Shown here piece after piece: positions 24,387 to 32,541 of a stretch of DNA of 49,445 nucleotides (position 1 is its first letter; each line of letters starts with the position of its first letter). Origin of the DNA: Caldivirga sp. MU80 (GTDB lineage: Archaea; Thermoproteota; Thermoprotei; Thermoproteales; Thermocladiaceae); contig NZ_LCTF01000015.1 of the NCBI RefSeq assembly GCF_001663375.1, positions 1 to 49,445 of the forward strand, given 5' to 3'. Below the pieces are notes generated by a model. It worked only from the letters and a program-made list of their open reading frames with translations. It was not told the origin of the DNA and searched no databases. Position numbers and translations under genes: made by a program.

Positions 24387-24739
24387 TACTGGGCGGGTTT
24401 GCTTGAACCACCCTCGGCCTTAGCCTTAACCGTCTTAAGAATCCTCTTAACCATACTCTTCTTAATACCCAGCTGCATTGAGACTTTATCGTATGTTAAG
24501 CCCTTGCTGCGGAGTTCATTAATCCTACCTGCAAGTTCCCTCAACTCGTCATCATGCTCAATAGTTAGTATTCTAGCAATTAACCTCTTAACATACCTCA
24601 TCCTACCTGGATTATCAACAACCCCCCTCCCCCTTTGGGTTTCCAACTTTATCAACTCACTCCTCAAGTCACTCAGCAGCCTTAACCTGTCCTCCCTACT
24701 CATATTCCTAAGGTCCCTTAACTTAACCTTCTCGGGCAT
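24386..24739 (-). CDS. rpl29: Ribosomal protein uL29 with a C-terminal HTH-like extension
   Basis: 117 residues. Residues 5-62 are a normal uL29: LRDLRNMSREDRLRLLSDLRSELIKL, the NPGRMRYVKRLIARILT signature and the two long antiparallel helices. uL29 proteins are usually about 65-75 residues long. Here residues 64-104 add another region, REL..RINELRSKGLTYDKVS, MQLGIKKSMVKRILKTV, that reads like a helix-turn-helix of the type that follows short-motif recognition helices. A disordered Gly/Ser/Lys tail ends it. The gene stands alone, not in the S10 operon, with a TATA box at 24760-24769. Whether the extension binds RNA or DNA is unknown. Confidence 0.88.
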   Translation of the reverse strand: MPEKVKLRDLRNMSREDRLRLLSDLRSELIKLETQRGRGVVDNPGRMRYVKRLIARILTIEHDDELRELAGRINELRSKGLTYDKVSMQLGIKKSMVKRILKTVKAKAEGGSSKPAQ

Positions 24740-24759
24740 TAGGGGCCTTAGGATTGGGC

Positions 24760-24769
24760 TTTTTTAAGC
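24760..24769 (-). promoter_or_regulatory. TATA box for rpl29
   Basis: GCTTAAAAAA (minus strand), centred 26 nt before ATG 24739. Confidence 0.55.
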
Positions 24770-24837
24770 TTAATTAGGAGCTAACAGCTTCAGCGTTTTA
24801 TAGTCACTGGTTACTAGGGTAGGTTATTGCCATACTG

Positions 24838-25797
24838 CTATATAGTTACCTTGCTCCGCGTAAGCGCTGACCTATATGCGGCATCGACTATCTGCTGCAC
24901 GTGGTAACCATCCTCCTCGTTAATTATCGGTCTCTCGTTATTTTCGATGCAATTAATGAAGTGCCTAACCTCATCTACGTAGGCGTGTATTATTGATTCG
25001 TTGAAGTTACCCTTCTCAATCACGTTACCATTCAGGTCCGATACCATGTAGTCACCGTCAACATAGCCATCCACGGTTACCCTACCCCTCTCAGCCGTTA
25101 ACCCCCACCTCCTCCAATTATGGCCGCCGCTCCAGCTTAGGTGGAAGATTGATGTTGCGCCATTCTCATGCTTCATGAATACGGTCACATTATCCTCCAC
25201 GGTTATGCCACTGGTTATGGTCACAGCATCAGCGTAAACCTCCCTAACCCTGCCGGCGTACCAGTAATATTGGTAAAGCACGTGAACCCCATGTTCATTG
25301 AGTATTCCGCCGCTAACCCCCTTATCCCTAAGCCAACCAGTCTTGGGCATTGTACCCAGTGCTATGTGCCACATAACCACTGGTTTACCTAGCCTGGAAT
25401 CCAATAGGTCCTTGACCATGATGTATAGTTTATGGAACCTAAGGGTGAAGCCAATCATTAACCTACCCTTACCCCTGGCTTCATCATATATTCGCCTAGC
25501 CCCCTCAAGGTCACTGGCCATGGGCTTCTCAAGGAACACGTAGTAACCCCTCCTGAGTGCGTAAACAGTCTGTTCAGTGTGCAGGTTCGGTGGGGTCGCT
25601 ATGATTACGCCGTCAAACCCACCCTCATCAAGCATCTTGGTGTAGTCCTTAAACATCTTAATGCTCATCTTTGAGTACTCAGCTAACCTAGACTCATCCA
25701 CGTCGGAAATAGCAGTAACCTTAATACCGAGGTCCTTCAGGATTTTAAAGTGAGTACTACCCATCCCACCGACTCCAATTAAGCCAACACTTACCAT
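24838..25797 (-). CDS. Gfo/Idh/MocA-family NAD(P)-dependent oxidoreductase
   Basis: 319 residues. N-terminal Rossmann domain with VGLIGVGGMGSTHF, then the family EKP motif (FLEKPMASDLEGARR, catalytic lysine). In the C-terminal alpha/beta domain GGILNEHGVHVLYQ holds the conserved histidine. The family oxidises or reduces sugars, inositols and related hydroxyls with NAD(P). It is the second gene of an operon: the isomerase at 25804 ends 6 bases before its ATG. Together they resemble pairs that interconvert keto-sugars or inositols, but the substrate cannot be named. Confidence 0.9.
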   Translation of the reverse strand: MVSVGLIGVGGMGSTHFKILKDLGIKVTAISDVDESRLAEYSKMSIKMFKDYTKMLDEGGFDGVIIATPPNLHTEQTVYALRRGYYVFLEKPMASDLEGARRIYDEARGKGRLMIGFTLRFHKLYIMVKDLLDSRLGKPVVMWHIALGTMPKTGWLRDKGVSGGILNEHGVHVLYQYYWYAGRVREVYADAVTITSGITVEDNVTVFMKHENGATSIFHLSWSGGHNWRRWGLTAERGRVTVDGYVDGDYMVSDLNGNVIEKGNFNESIIHAYVDEVRHFINCIENNERPIINEEDGYHVQQIVDAAYRSALTRSKVTI

Positions 25798-25803
25798 TGC
25801 CCA

Positions 25804-26622
25804 TCACTTGAATATCTGCCTAAGCGATGATGCAGCATCCTCAGCAGCCTTAAATGGGTCACCTGGGTATGGTGGAACCTCGGCAGTTAATGAGCCACTG
25901 TAACCCACCTCATCGAGGAGCCTCTTGATGCTCCTCCAATTAACGCTACCCGTTAGTGGTATGCCGAATGTGCATCTACCCGGCTCTGCGAGGAAGTCCT
26001 TAGCGTGCATTGCCACTATCCTACCCTTAAGCGTCATTATCCAGTGCTCGGGTAGGCTATGGGGGAGGGTGTTGCCCACATCCACGTAAGCCCCAACCAC
26101 TTTTGGATCCAGTTCATCAAGCAGCCTCTTCATATCCAGGGGGCTGGCGAATATCCTATTCCAAACATTCTCAACACCTATAACCACGCCGTAATCCTCA
26201 GCCACCTTACTCAACTTAGCCAAAGCATCCTTAGCACGCTCAATATGCTCCTCGTAACTCAACTCAGGGACGGCAACCCCTGGAACCACTAGGAGAACCT
26301 TGGCCCCCACTATGTTAGCCGCCTTGGCCTCAGCCTCAAGGACCTTAGCAGCCCTTTCAAACTGGTCACTAAGAATCATGTTAAACCTCCAGTAAAGGCC
26401 AGTGGCAACTGTGTAGATACCTAATCCAGCGCTTTGAGCCAAGTCCCTTACCTCACCCCACCTCCTTGAGAAGTCCGGTGAATTAAGCATGTTTAAGTCT
26501 TGCTCATCAACCACAGGTTCAATCAGTTCATAGCCAACCCTCTTGGCGTGGCTGAACATTTCAGGAAGGTTCATGCCGGATGGGTAACTCCACGCGTTAA
26601 CCCCTATCTTGACATTACCCAT
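25804..26622 (-). CDS. Sugar phosphate isomerase/epimerase (xylose-isomerase-like TIM barrel)
   Basis: 272 residues of the AP-endonuclease-2/xylose isomerase-like barrel. Metal-binding candidates are Glu in VVIGVENVW, Asp and His in VVGAYVDVGNTLPHS, the IVAMHAKDF histidine and Glu in SLTAEVPPYPGDP. These fit the usual E-D-H-E metal set of the family. It leads a two-gene operon with the Gfo/Idh/MocA oxidoreductase. The TATA box lies at 26646-26653. Likely role: isomerisation or epimerisation of a sugar or inosose taken further by its partner. Confidence 0.87.
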   Translation of the reverse strand: MGNVKIGVNAWSYPSGMNLPEMFSHAKRVGYELIEPVVDEQDLNMLNSPDFSRRWGEVRDLAQSAGLGIYTVATGLYWRFNMILSDQFERAAKVLEAEAKAANIVGAKVLLVVPGVAVPELSYEEHIERAKDALAKLSKVAEDYGVVIGVENVWNRIFASPLDMKRLLDELDPKVVGAYVDVGNTLPHSLPEHWIMTLKGRIVAMHAKDFLAEPGRCTFGIPLTGSVNWRSIKRLLDEVGYSGSLTAEVPPYPGDPFKAAEDAASSLRQIFK

Positions 26623-26645
26623 GAAAACTCAGTAGTGATGAGTAA

Positions 26646-26653
26646 ATTTAAAT
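26646..26653 (-). promoter_or_regulatory. TATA box for the isomerase/oxidoreductase operon
   Basis: ATTTAAAT core, centred 28 nt upstream of ATG 26622. Confidence 0.6.
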
Positions 26654-26849
26654 ATTACTCTATATAGGTTATGGTAACTTGGTAAAACTTTAATAAAATA
26701 ATATTTCTTAAATATTAGATCCCTTATATTTAAGCCTTAAAAACCAGGGATTTTTCCAGAAGCCACTAAGTTACACTCACCGAGTCATTAGGTATGGTGT
26801 CTTCGTCGCTAAACCATCAAGGAAAGGTCCCCTTCAGAATAACTGATAG

Positions 26850-26858
26850 TATTAAATT
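26850..26858 (+). promoter_or_regulatory. TATA-like element in front of the structured RNA candidate
   Basis: TATTAAATT on the plus strand, centred 26-27 nt upstream of position 26880, where the 19-bp inverted repeat begins. No plus-strand protein gene follows, so it would drive a non-coding transcript. Confidence 0.4.
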
Positions 26859-26881
26859 CCCAAATAGCTAATCACTAACAA

Positions 26882-26900
26882 CCCCTGCACACACCCACAC
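26882..26900 (+). repeat. Left arm of a 19-bp perfect inverted repeat
   Basis: C/A-rich arm, the exact reverse complement of 27092-27110. Confidence 0.95.
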
Positions 26901-27091
26901 GGGGGATGGGGGTTAACTCCCCCATCCCTAATGCATAATACACCCAGTGATAGATATTATATTTCTTCTAGTATTTCAATTTTAAATAAAAGTAAGTTAT
27001 ATTAATACAAGGCTGTCTCACATAGTTAGGAGCCCAAACCTACACGCGCTCACACCATTGAAAGCCGAGGGTTTCCCTCGGCGAGTAGGTG

Positions 27092-27110
27092 GTGTGGGTG
27101 TGTGCAGGGG
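27092..27110 (-). repeat. Right arm of a 19-bp perfect inverted repeat
   Basis: G/T-rich arm matching 26882-26900. It also overlaps the 3' side of a local 14-bp G-U-containing stem with 27043-27056, so two structures exclude each other. Confidence 0.95.
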
Positions 27111-27178
27111 GTAAATCCTAGAGACGAGTGAGATTTTTAGTAAAAGCGCATCTAATTGTTCTTTCTAATCAACGTGTT

Positions 27179-29476
27179 TCATGGAAATACGCCCTGCAGA
27201 AGCCAAAGCATGTATATTGGTATGAATACTAGCGATATAGTGTTGAGCAGCTTAATGACTATGTGGAGTGATGGGCCTGCTGTGTCCTTTAGTGGATCAC
27301 CAACGGTGTCGCCTATTACAGCTGCTGCATGGGCTGGTGAACCCTTACCACCCAGATGACCAGCCTCAATGTACTTCTTGGCGTTATCCCAGGCGGCGCC
27401 ACCCCACATCATCGTTATCGCTAGTACTATTCCACTTGCCGTGGCGCCAATTACTAAGGCACCAACCGCAGGCCCGCCGAAGAGTAGGCCTATTATCAGG
27501 GGTGTTAGTATTATTGATAATGTGGGTGTTATCATGTTCCTTAATGCGAATTGTGTACTTATGTCAACGGCCCTGTAGTAGTCAGGTTTCTCAATACCCT
27601 TCAGTATTCCTGGCCTCTCCCTGAATTGCCTCCTAACCTCCTCAACCATGTACCAGGCTGCCTTAGTGACTGCCCTAAGGGCCAGCGAGCTGAATAGGAA
27701 TGGTAACATTGCGCCAATTAGTATGCTTATCAGTATGTCAGCCCTCATTATCATTAGGTGATTCAGTAGGTAATCCATAACCGCCATTAAGTTGCTGAAA
27801 CTCAGCGATACATCAGCAGCATTAACCTGCAACACGGCTGGATTCCTAGCTACGTAATCCTGAATAAAGGCTTGAAATAGGAGTAGTGATGCTAAGGCGG
27901 CTGAACCCATGGCATAACCCTTAGTGAGTGCCTTAGTGACATTGCCTATTGAATCAAGTGGGTCAAGCCTCCCCCTAACTTCACTACTTAATTCACTCAT
28001 CTCAGCAATACCACTGGCGTTGTCCGTTATTGGGCCAGCGCCATCAAGCGTCATTATTATGCCCGCCAGCGATAACATACCTAAGGTAGCTGCGGCCGTA
28101 CCATATATACCATATATGAACTTAGCGATGGGTATATTCCCAATAGTGTAACTATTCGCAACGACAGGCAACGGCGCGCTCATACCCAGTACGAATGCTG
28201 CCAGTAGAGTCACAGCAATAACCACTATTGGTATGAAGGTCGCATTCATCCCTGTTGTTAAGCCTTGAAGTATTGTTAAGGCTGGGCTAACCCTGGATGC
28301 CTCAGCTATCTCAACCACCGGTTTAGCTTCCCTACCCGTGTAGTAATTAGTTACCAGTACAATCACTATTGCAGCTAATATGCCGGCTAATGATGCTGTG
28401 AAGAAGTAGACCCACACCTTAGGCATGAGTAGGTAAAAGGCAAGGAAGAACCCTAAAATAGCCGTCACCGCCGATGCCATCACACCGTTCCTCAAAGGTT
28501 CAAACGGATCCCTGAAACTCCTTTGGTAAGCCGACACCACAACACCTGGTATGGTTGCAACTACCCTGACTGCCCCTGTTAAGAATGGTAGGAAGATGAA
28601 GGCTAAGGCATCAATGGTTGGGTAACCAGCCTCAACTAGGAAGAAGTAGACTGTCCAACCAACTATCATTGTTCCAAGCATCTCGGCGGTAACGGACTCG
28701 AATATGTCGGCACCTCTACCGGCGCAGTCACCAACATTATCACCAACCTGGTCTGCTATTACAGCTGGGTTCCTTGGGTCATCCTCAGGTATACCAGCCT
28801 CAACCTTACCAACTAGGTCAGCGCCAACATCAGCAGCCTTAGTGTATATCCCACCGCCTATTTGGGCGAAGAGTGCCGATAAACTGGCGCCAAAGGCGAA
28901 ACCAGCTAAGCTGTCTAGGATAACCCTTAGGTTGAATGGTGTCGCCGCCTCACCGACAATGAATGAGTAAACTATGAAGAGTAGTGCCAGTGAGAATACG
29001 CTTATTGATGGTACTGAGAAGCCCAAAACACTACCACCAAGTATAGCAACCTTTAAGGCATGCCAAGTCCCCCTCTTAGCAGCCTCGGTAGTCCTAACAT
29101 TGGCCCTAGTTGACGCATCCATGCTTAGGAAGGCTGCCGCTAATGAAGCCAAGCTACCAAGCATCACCGACGCACCTATCAATACCGATTCAAGGATAAC
29201 CTCACCACGTAGTTCAGGGTAGGCTGGTAAAACCCTTACACTGTAACCTGCATAAACACTGAGGGCAACTATTATGGATATTGTAAGTGAGAAAAGTATT
29301 ATTGTCCTCATCTGCCTCCGCATGTAGGCAGTGGCACCCTCCCGTATAGCACTCCATACCCTAACCATGTTCTCATCACCAAGGGGTTGTCTATCTATCC
29401 ACCAGTAGATGAATACAGCTACCACTATACCTACAAGTCCAGCCAGTAGCCCGGTGAGTATCAGGGGATTAATCAT
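27179..29476 (-). CDS. hppA: Membrane-bound H+-translocating pyrophosphatase, K+-independent type
   Basis: 765 residues, about 16 membrane helices. It couples pyrophosphate hydrolysis to proton pumping. Substrate-site motifs DVGADLVGK (216-224) and DNVGDCAGRGAD (246-257) are intact, as is the third acidic block near the C-terminus (GDTVGDPLKDTAGP). The ion-selecting site reads GNVTKALTKG (511-520). A lysine at this place, with the following Thr, marks the K+-independent proton-pumping class; K+-dependent enzymes carry Ala. Pyrophosphate-driven pumping saves ATP in fermentative or sulfur-respiring thermophiles. The TATA box is at 29501-29506. Confidence 0.96.
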   Translation of the reverse strand: MINPLILTGLLAGLVGIVVAVFIYWWIDRQPLGDENMVRVWSAIREGATAYMRRQMRTIILFSLTISIIVALSVYAGYSVRVLPAYPELRGEVILESVLIGASVMLGSLASLAAAFLSMDASTRANVRTTEAAKRGTWHALKVAILGGSVLGFSVPSISVFSLALLFIVYSFIVGEAATPFNLRVILDSLAGFAFGASLSALFAQIGGGIYTKAADVGADLVGKVEAGIPEDDPRNPAVIADQVGDNVGDCAGRGADIFESVTAEMLGTMIVGWTVYFFLVEAGYPTIDALAFIFLPFLTGAVRVVATIPGVVVSAYQRSFRDPFEPLRNGVMASAVTAILGFFLAFYLLMPKVWVYFFTASLAGILAAIVIVLVTNYYTGREAKPVVEIAEASRVSPALTILQGLTTGMNATFIPIVVIAVTLLAAFVLGMSAPLPVVANSYTIGNIPIAKFIYGIYGTAAATLGMLSLAGIIMTLDGAGPITDNASGIAEMSELSSEVRGRLDPLDSIGNVTKALTKGYAMGSAALASLLLFQAFIQDYVARNPAVLQVNAADVSLSFSNLMAVMDYLLNHLMIMRADILISILIGAMLPFLFSSLALRAVTKAAWYMVEEVRRQFRERPGILKGIEKPDYYRAVDISTQFALRNMITPTLSIILTPLIIGLLFGGPAVGALVIGATASGIVLAITMMWGGAAWDNAKKYIEAGHLGGKGSPAHAAAVIGDTVGDPLKDTAGPSLHIVIKLLNTISLVFIPIYMLWLLQGVFP

Positions 29477-29500
29477 ACTTAGTTAATAGTACACAGGGCC

Positions 29501-29506
29501 TTATAA
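29501..29506 (-). promoter_or_regulatory. TATA box for hppA
   Basis: GTTATAAGG (minus strand), core centred 27 nt upstream of ATG 29476. Confidence 0.6.
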
Positions 29507-29720
29507 CTCAACATGGTGAAATGGGTGAAACTAAACATTAGTGGGATTACTAAGTTATATTTTATAATTACAATTATATAGAATTTCCCAATAATATACT
29601 TAGCCTATATTTGATCGATAAAATATGGCAATAACCAAGATTACCCTAACAATTATCATGACTGCTCATTCCGCGTATTGAGGGTATTGCCCAGCATTAA
29701 GCAATATTTGTCAGGGTGAG

Positions 29721-29729
29721 CTTTAAAAG
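29721..29729 (+). promoter_or_regulatory. TATA box for the M42 aminopeptidase
   Basis: CTTTAAAAG, centred 27 nt before ATG 29752. It lies inside the longer frame that opens at 29716, and so supports the shorter start. Confidence 0.6.
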
Positions 29730-29751
29730 CCAGGTGGATTACCTTAGCATT

Positions 29752-30870
29752 ATGGTGAATGAGGAGTTCGTAACGTTGCTTAAATCCCTATCGGAGGCCT
29801 TTGGCCCATCGGGTTTTGAAGATGAGGTTAGGGAGTTAGTTATAAAGGAGATGGAGCCGTACGTGGATGAACTTGAGGTTGATAAGTGGGGTAACGTCAT
29901 TGGTGTTAAGTACGGTGGCAGGAGGGATCTTAAGGCCATGGTGGCCGCACACATGGATGAAATAGGGCTGCTCATAGACAGCATAGATAAAAACGGCTTC
30001 TTAAGGTTCAGGGGGATTGGTGGCTGGAACGAGGTGACGCTTATCGGGCAGAGGGTTAGGATTAAGACACAGGACGGTAAGGTAATTAAGGGTGTAATCG
30101 GCAGTAGACCTCCCCACGTGACACCACCAGGTAAGGAGCGGGAGGCCCCTGAGATGAAGGACTTGTTCATTGATATTGGCGCTGGTGATTTAGGCGAGGT
30201 TGAGAAGCTTGGGGTAAGGGTAGGTTCAGTTGCAGTGCTTGATAGGGAATTCAACACGCTTAATAGCGATGCGGTCACAGGCAAGGCATTTGATGATAGG
30301 GTTGGCCTAGCGGTCATGTTGTGGTCCCTTAGGCAATTAAGGGAGAGTGAGGCTACTGTCTACGCCGTTGCCACGGTTCAGGAGGAGGTTGGCTTAAGGG
30401 GTGCCCAGGTTGCAGCTGAGAGAATTTACCCAGACTTCGCCATAGCCCTAGACACCACGATAGCTGCCGACGTGCCTGGCGTACCTGAGAGGGAAAGTGT
30501 GACTAAGCTTGGGGCAGGCCCAGCGATAAAGATCATGGATGGTGGGAGGGGTGGCCTATTCATAGCACACCCAGCCTTAACGAGTTACTTAATAGACATA
30601 GCTAAGGCTAATAACATACCTTACCAGTTGGAGGTATTAATAGGTGGGACAACGGATGCCTTGGGCATAGCGTTTAGGAGGGATGGAATACCGGCAACGA
30701 CAATCTCAATACCAACCAGGTACGTTCACTCACCCGTGGAGGTTCTTAAGATAAGTGATGCACTTAACGCATCCAAGCTACTTACACTAGCCCTTCAAAA
30801 GGCTGATGAGAAACTGGTTAATAGCCTCAGGGCTAGGTTAATTAAGGGCACTAACCGCGCTAACCATTGA
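29752..30870 (+). CDS. M42-family aminopeptidase (TET/deblocking type)
   Basis: 372 residues from ATG 29752. A di-metal aminopeptidase of the large TET complexes that degrade short peptides in archaea. Metal ligands and catalytic residues (numbered from 29752): His67 and Asp69 in AHMDEIG, Asp181/182 in AFDDRVGLA, the Glu pair 211-212 in VQEEVGLRG, Asp in ALDTT, and the late His in RYVHSPVE. The start follows the TATA spacing. With M1, M19 and the surface protease it forms a set of peptide-degrading enzymes spread over the window. Specificity (acidic, hydrophobic or basic) cannot be told. Confidence 0.92.
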   Translation: MVNEEFVTLLKSLSEAFGPSGFEDEVRELVIKEMEPYVDELEVDKWGNVIGVKYGGRRDLKAMVAAHMDEIGLLIDSIDKNGFLRFRGIGGWNEVTLIGQRVRIKTQDGKVIKGVIGSRPPHVTPPGKEREAPEMKDLFIDIGAGDLGEVEKLGVRVGSVAVLDREFNTLNSDAVTGKAFDDRVGLAVMLWSLRQLRESEATVYAVATVQEEVGLRGAQVAAERIYPDFAIALDTTIAADVPGVPERESVTKLGAGPAIKIMDGGRGGLFIAHPALTSYLIDIAKANNIPYQLEVLIGGTTDALGIAFRRDGIPATTISIPTRYVHSPVEVLKISDALNASKLLTLALQKADEKLVNSLRARLIKGTNRANH

Positions 30871-30900
30871 TGCGCATTACGCTTAGGCTAAAGGTTAAGG

Positions 30901-30909
30901 CTTAAATAC
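30901..30909 (+). promoter_or_regulatory. TATA box for the dipeptidase
   Basis: CTTAAATAC, centred 25 nt upstream of ATG 30930. Confidence 0.6.
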
Positions 30910-30929
30910 TTTGAGGCGGCTGGTGGGTA

Positions 30930-31913
30930 ATGTACCCAGTTATTGATCTTCATGAGGATGTGGCGTATCACTTGATGTTTAAATCCGGGGCAATGGACTT
31001 TGACGTTGATGTTGAGGGTAGGCAATCCGATATTCCAAAGCTTAAGAGGGGTAACGTTAAGGTTGTCTTCGCCTCCGTCTTCCCAATAATGACCACCTAC
31101 AGCCCTGAGCAGGGTAAATCAACAATCCACGCATACTCATCCTACTCAGCTAAAGATATTGCGCTTGAGATGATTAAAACATACTATAGACTCACCGACA
31201 GGTTCAGCGACTCATTAATGCTAATCAACAGTATTAAGGATGTTGAAAACGCCCTTAGTAATGGTAAGATTGGGTTATTAATATCAATGGAGGGTGCCGA
31301 CGCCCTAGAAGACCCATACGACCTACTGCTCTTTCACAGGCTTGGCGTAAGATCAATGGGCATAACCTGGAATCTTGATAACAGGTATGGTGCTTCATGC
31401 TTCACCAAAAGAGACTATGGCTTAACAGGTAATGGGGAGGAATTGGTTAAGCTGGCTAATAGGCTTGGGGTTATCGTTGACTTGGCCCACGCAAGCAGGA
31501 GAACTATGATTGACGTACTGTCTGTGTCGAGGAAGCCCGTTGTAATCAGCCACGCCAACTCAAGGGCTGTTTATGATCATCCTAGGAACGTTGATGATGA
31601 GGTGCTTAGTTTACTCAACAGTAACGGTGGCGTGATAGGCGTAACTATGATACCTGAAACCATAGGTAAAGAACCAACGATAGACTCATTGATAAAGCAC
31701 ATCATTCACATACGAGACAGCTTTGGGTTAAGAATCCTAGCCCTAGGAACCGACTACCTGGGTATTGGGAGTACACCCATGGGCCTTGAGGATGTTAGCC
31801 GCATTGGCAGATTAATTGAGGGTTTGATGAAGGCTGGTTTAAGCGATGATGAGATCCGCGGCTTAATGTTCGAGAATGCACTAAGGGTTATTAAGGCTAA
31901 TTTAACTATTTGA
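30930..31913 (+). CDS. M19-family membrane-type dipeptidase
   Basis: 327 residues, amidohydrolase-like barrel of the renal dipeptidase family. Metal ligands His8 and Asp10 in DLHEDVAYH, the bridging Glu in LLISMEGADALED, His in IVDLAHASRRT and His in VVISHANSRAV, and the late Asp in LALGTDYLGIG are all visible. It hydrolyses dipeptides with broad specificity in known relatives. There is no signal peptide, so it is cytoplasmic here. It converges on spt5 with a single-base gap, leaving no room for separate terminators. Confidence 0.92.
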   Translation: MYPVIDLHEDVAYHLMFKSGAMDFDVDVEGRQSDIPKLKRGNVKVVFASVFPIMTTYSPEQGKSTIHAYSSYSAKDIALEMIKTYYRLTDRFSDSLMLINSIKDVENALSNGKIGLLISMEGADALEDPYDLLLFHRLGVRSMGITWNLDNRYGASCFTKRDYGLTGNGEELVKLANRLGVIVDLAHASRRTMIDVLSVSRKPVVISHANSRAVYDHPRNVDDEVLSLLNSNGGVIGVTMIPETIGKEPTIDSLIKHIIHIRDSFGLRILALGTDYLGIGSTPMGLEDVSRIGRLIEGLMKAGLSDDEIRGLMFENALRVIKANLTI

Positions 31914-31914
31914 T

Positions 31915-32382
31915 TCACTGCTTCTTCTCCTCAATAACCCTAATGGACTTGATGGGTAGGGTGACTGGTATGTTGGTTGCTGTGTCGAATAGGAGTAGCT
32001 TAACGGTGTTATTCCTCTCATCAACATCAACAACCCTCGCCTTAAACCCCCTGAAGGGTTCCGTTATAATTTCAACAACATCATTAACCTGAACCTTAAT
32101 CTCCCTCTTAATCATCTTCATCAACTCGCTTAACGGGGTCTTACCCATCATTAACCCCCTGTACTGCTTAATACCTGCCGATAGGTCAACGGCCACGTAT
32201 GAGTGTTGCGTCTCTAAGTAGACTTGCCCCTGGACGTTAGGTGGGACTACTATTGACGCCACATTATAGTACTTCTTCTTATCCTTATCCATAAGCTCGA
32301 GCCTAGTCCTAATTATCGCTGCGACGTTATACTCCTGCCCAGACACAACCCTTATACCTATGAATGAGCACTCCTCCTGCAT
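31915..32382 (-). CDS. spt5: Transcription elongation factor Spt5 (NusG homologue)
   Basis: 155 residues. The NGN domain spans residues 1-95 (FIGIRVVSGQEYNVAAIIRTRLELM at the start) and a KOW domain about 98-145 (VNDVVEIITEPFRGFKARVVDVDERNNTVKLLLF). With Spt4 it clamps RNA polymerase and raises processivity. The NGN has the expected hydrophobic polymerase-binding face. In many archaea spt5 sits beside secE and ribosomal genes; here it stands alone. The TATA box is at 32404-32413. Confidence 0.93.
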   Translation of the reverse strand: MQEECSFIGIRVVSGQEYNVAAIIRTRLELMDKDKKKYYNVASIVVPPNVQGQVYLETQHSYVAVDLSAGIKQYRGLMMGKTPLSELMKMIKREIKVQVNDVVEIITEPFRGFKARVVDVDERNNTVKLLLFDTATNIPVTLPIKSIRVIEEKKQ

Positions 32383-32403
32383 TAAATTTAGTCAGCTTAG
32401 AAT

Positions 32404-32413
32404 GTTAATAAGG
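32404..32413 (-). promoter_or_regulatory. TATA box for spt5
   Basis: CCTTATTAAC (minus strand), centred 26 nt upstream of ATG 32382. Confidence 0.5.
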
Positions 32414-32541
32414 TTTTCTAGGATGGTGTCATTTTAACAGCTGGCTTAGCGACTTCAATTAAGAGATTTTAGCAAAGGGAAATGGCTTTGCAACGTTCGA
32501 CTCACTACACCGAGGTTAAATAGAGTTAAGTATCCATTACA

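Larger units (their letters stand above)
26881..27115 (+). ncRNA. Candidate structured non-coding RNA (or MITE-like element)
   Basis: This lies in the 556-bp gap 26623-27178, which has no supported protein gene. A perfect 19-bp inverted repeat (26882-26900 with 27092-27110) closes a 229-nt element. Inside are a 10-bp perfect hairpin (26903-26928, loop TTAACT) and an 8-bp perfect hairpin (27064-27082, loop TTT). The right arm can also pair with 27043-27056 (14 pairs, three of them G-U). G-U pairs work only in a plus-strand RNA. A TATA box sits 26 nt before the left arm. The middle (26929-27010) is AT-rich. It might instead be a transposon relic with terminal inverted repeats, though I saw no target-site duplication. 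Confidence 0.45.

Noticed and set aside
26881-27115. RNase P RNA of the minimal Thermoproteales type
   Set aside because: Size and closing stem would suit, but I could not find the conserved GGAAAGUCC and ACAGAA blocks inside the element, and the middle is too AT-rich for a core catalytic RNA of a hyperthermophile.
29507-29715. Small genes or RNA in the AT-rich gap before the M42 aminopeptidase
   Set aside because: No frame over 30 codons with a plausible start, and no stable hairpin; only the two promoters at its ends are supported.
32491-32507. tRNA T-loop-like GTTCGACTC between spt5 and the kinase-like gene
   Set aside because: The five-base T stem does not pair, and no acceptor, D or anticodon arm can be fitted around it.
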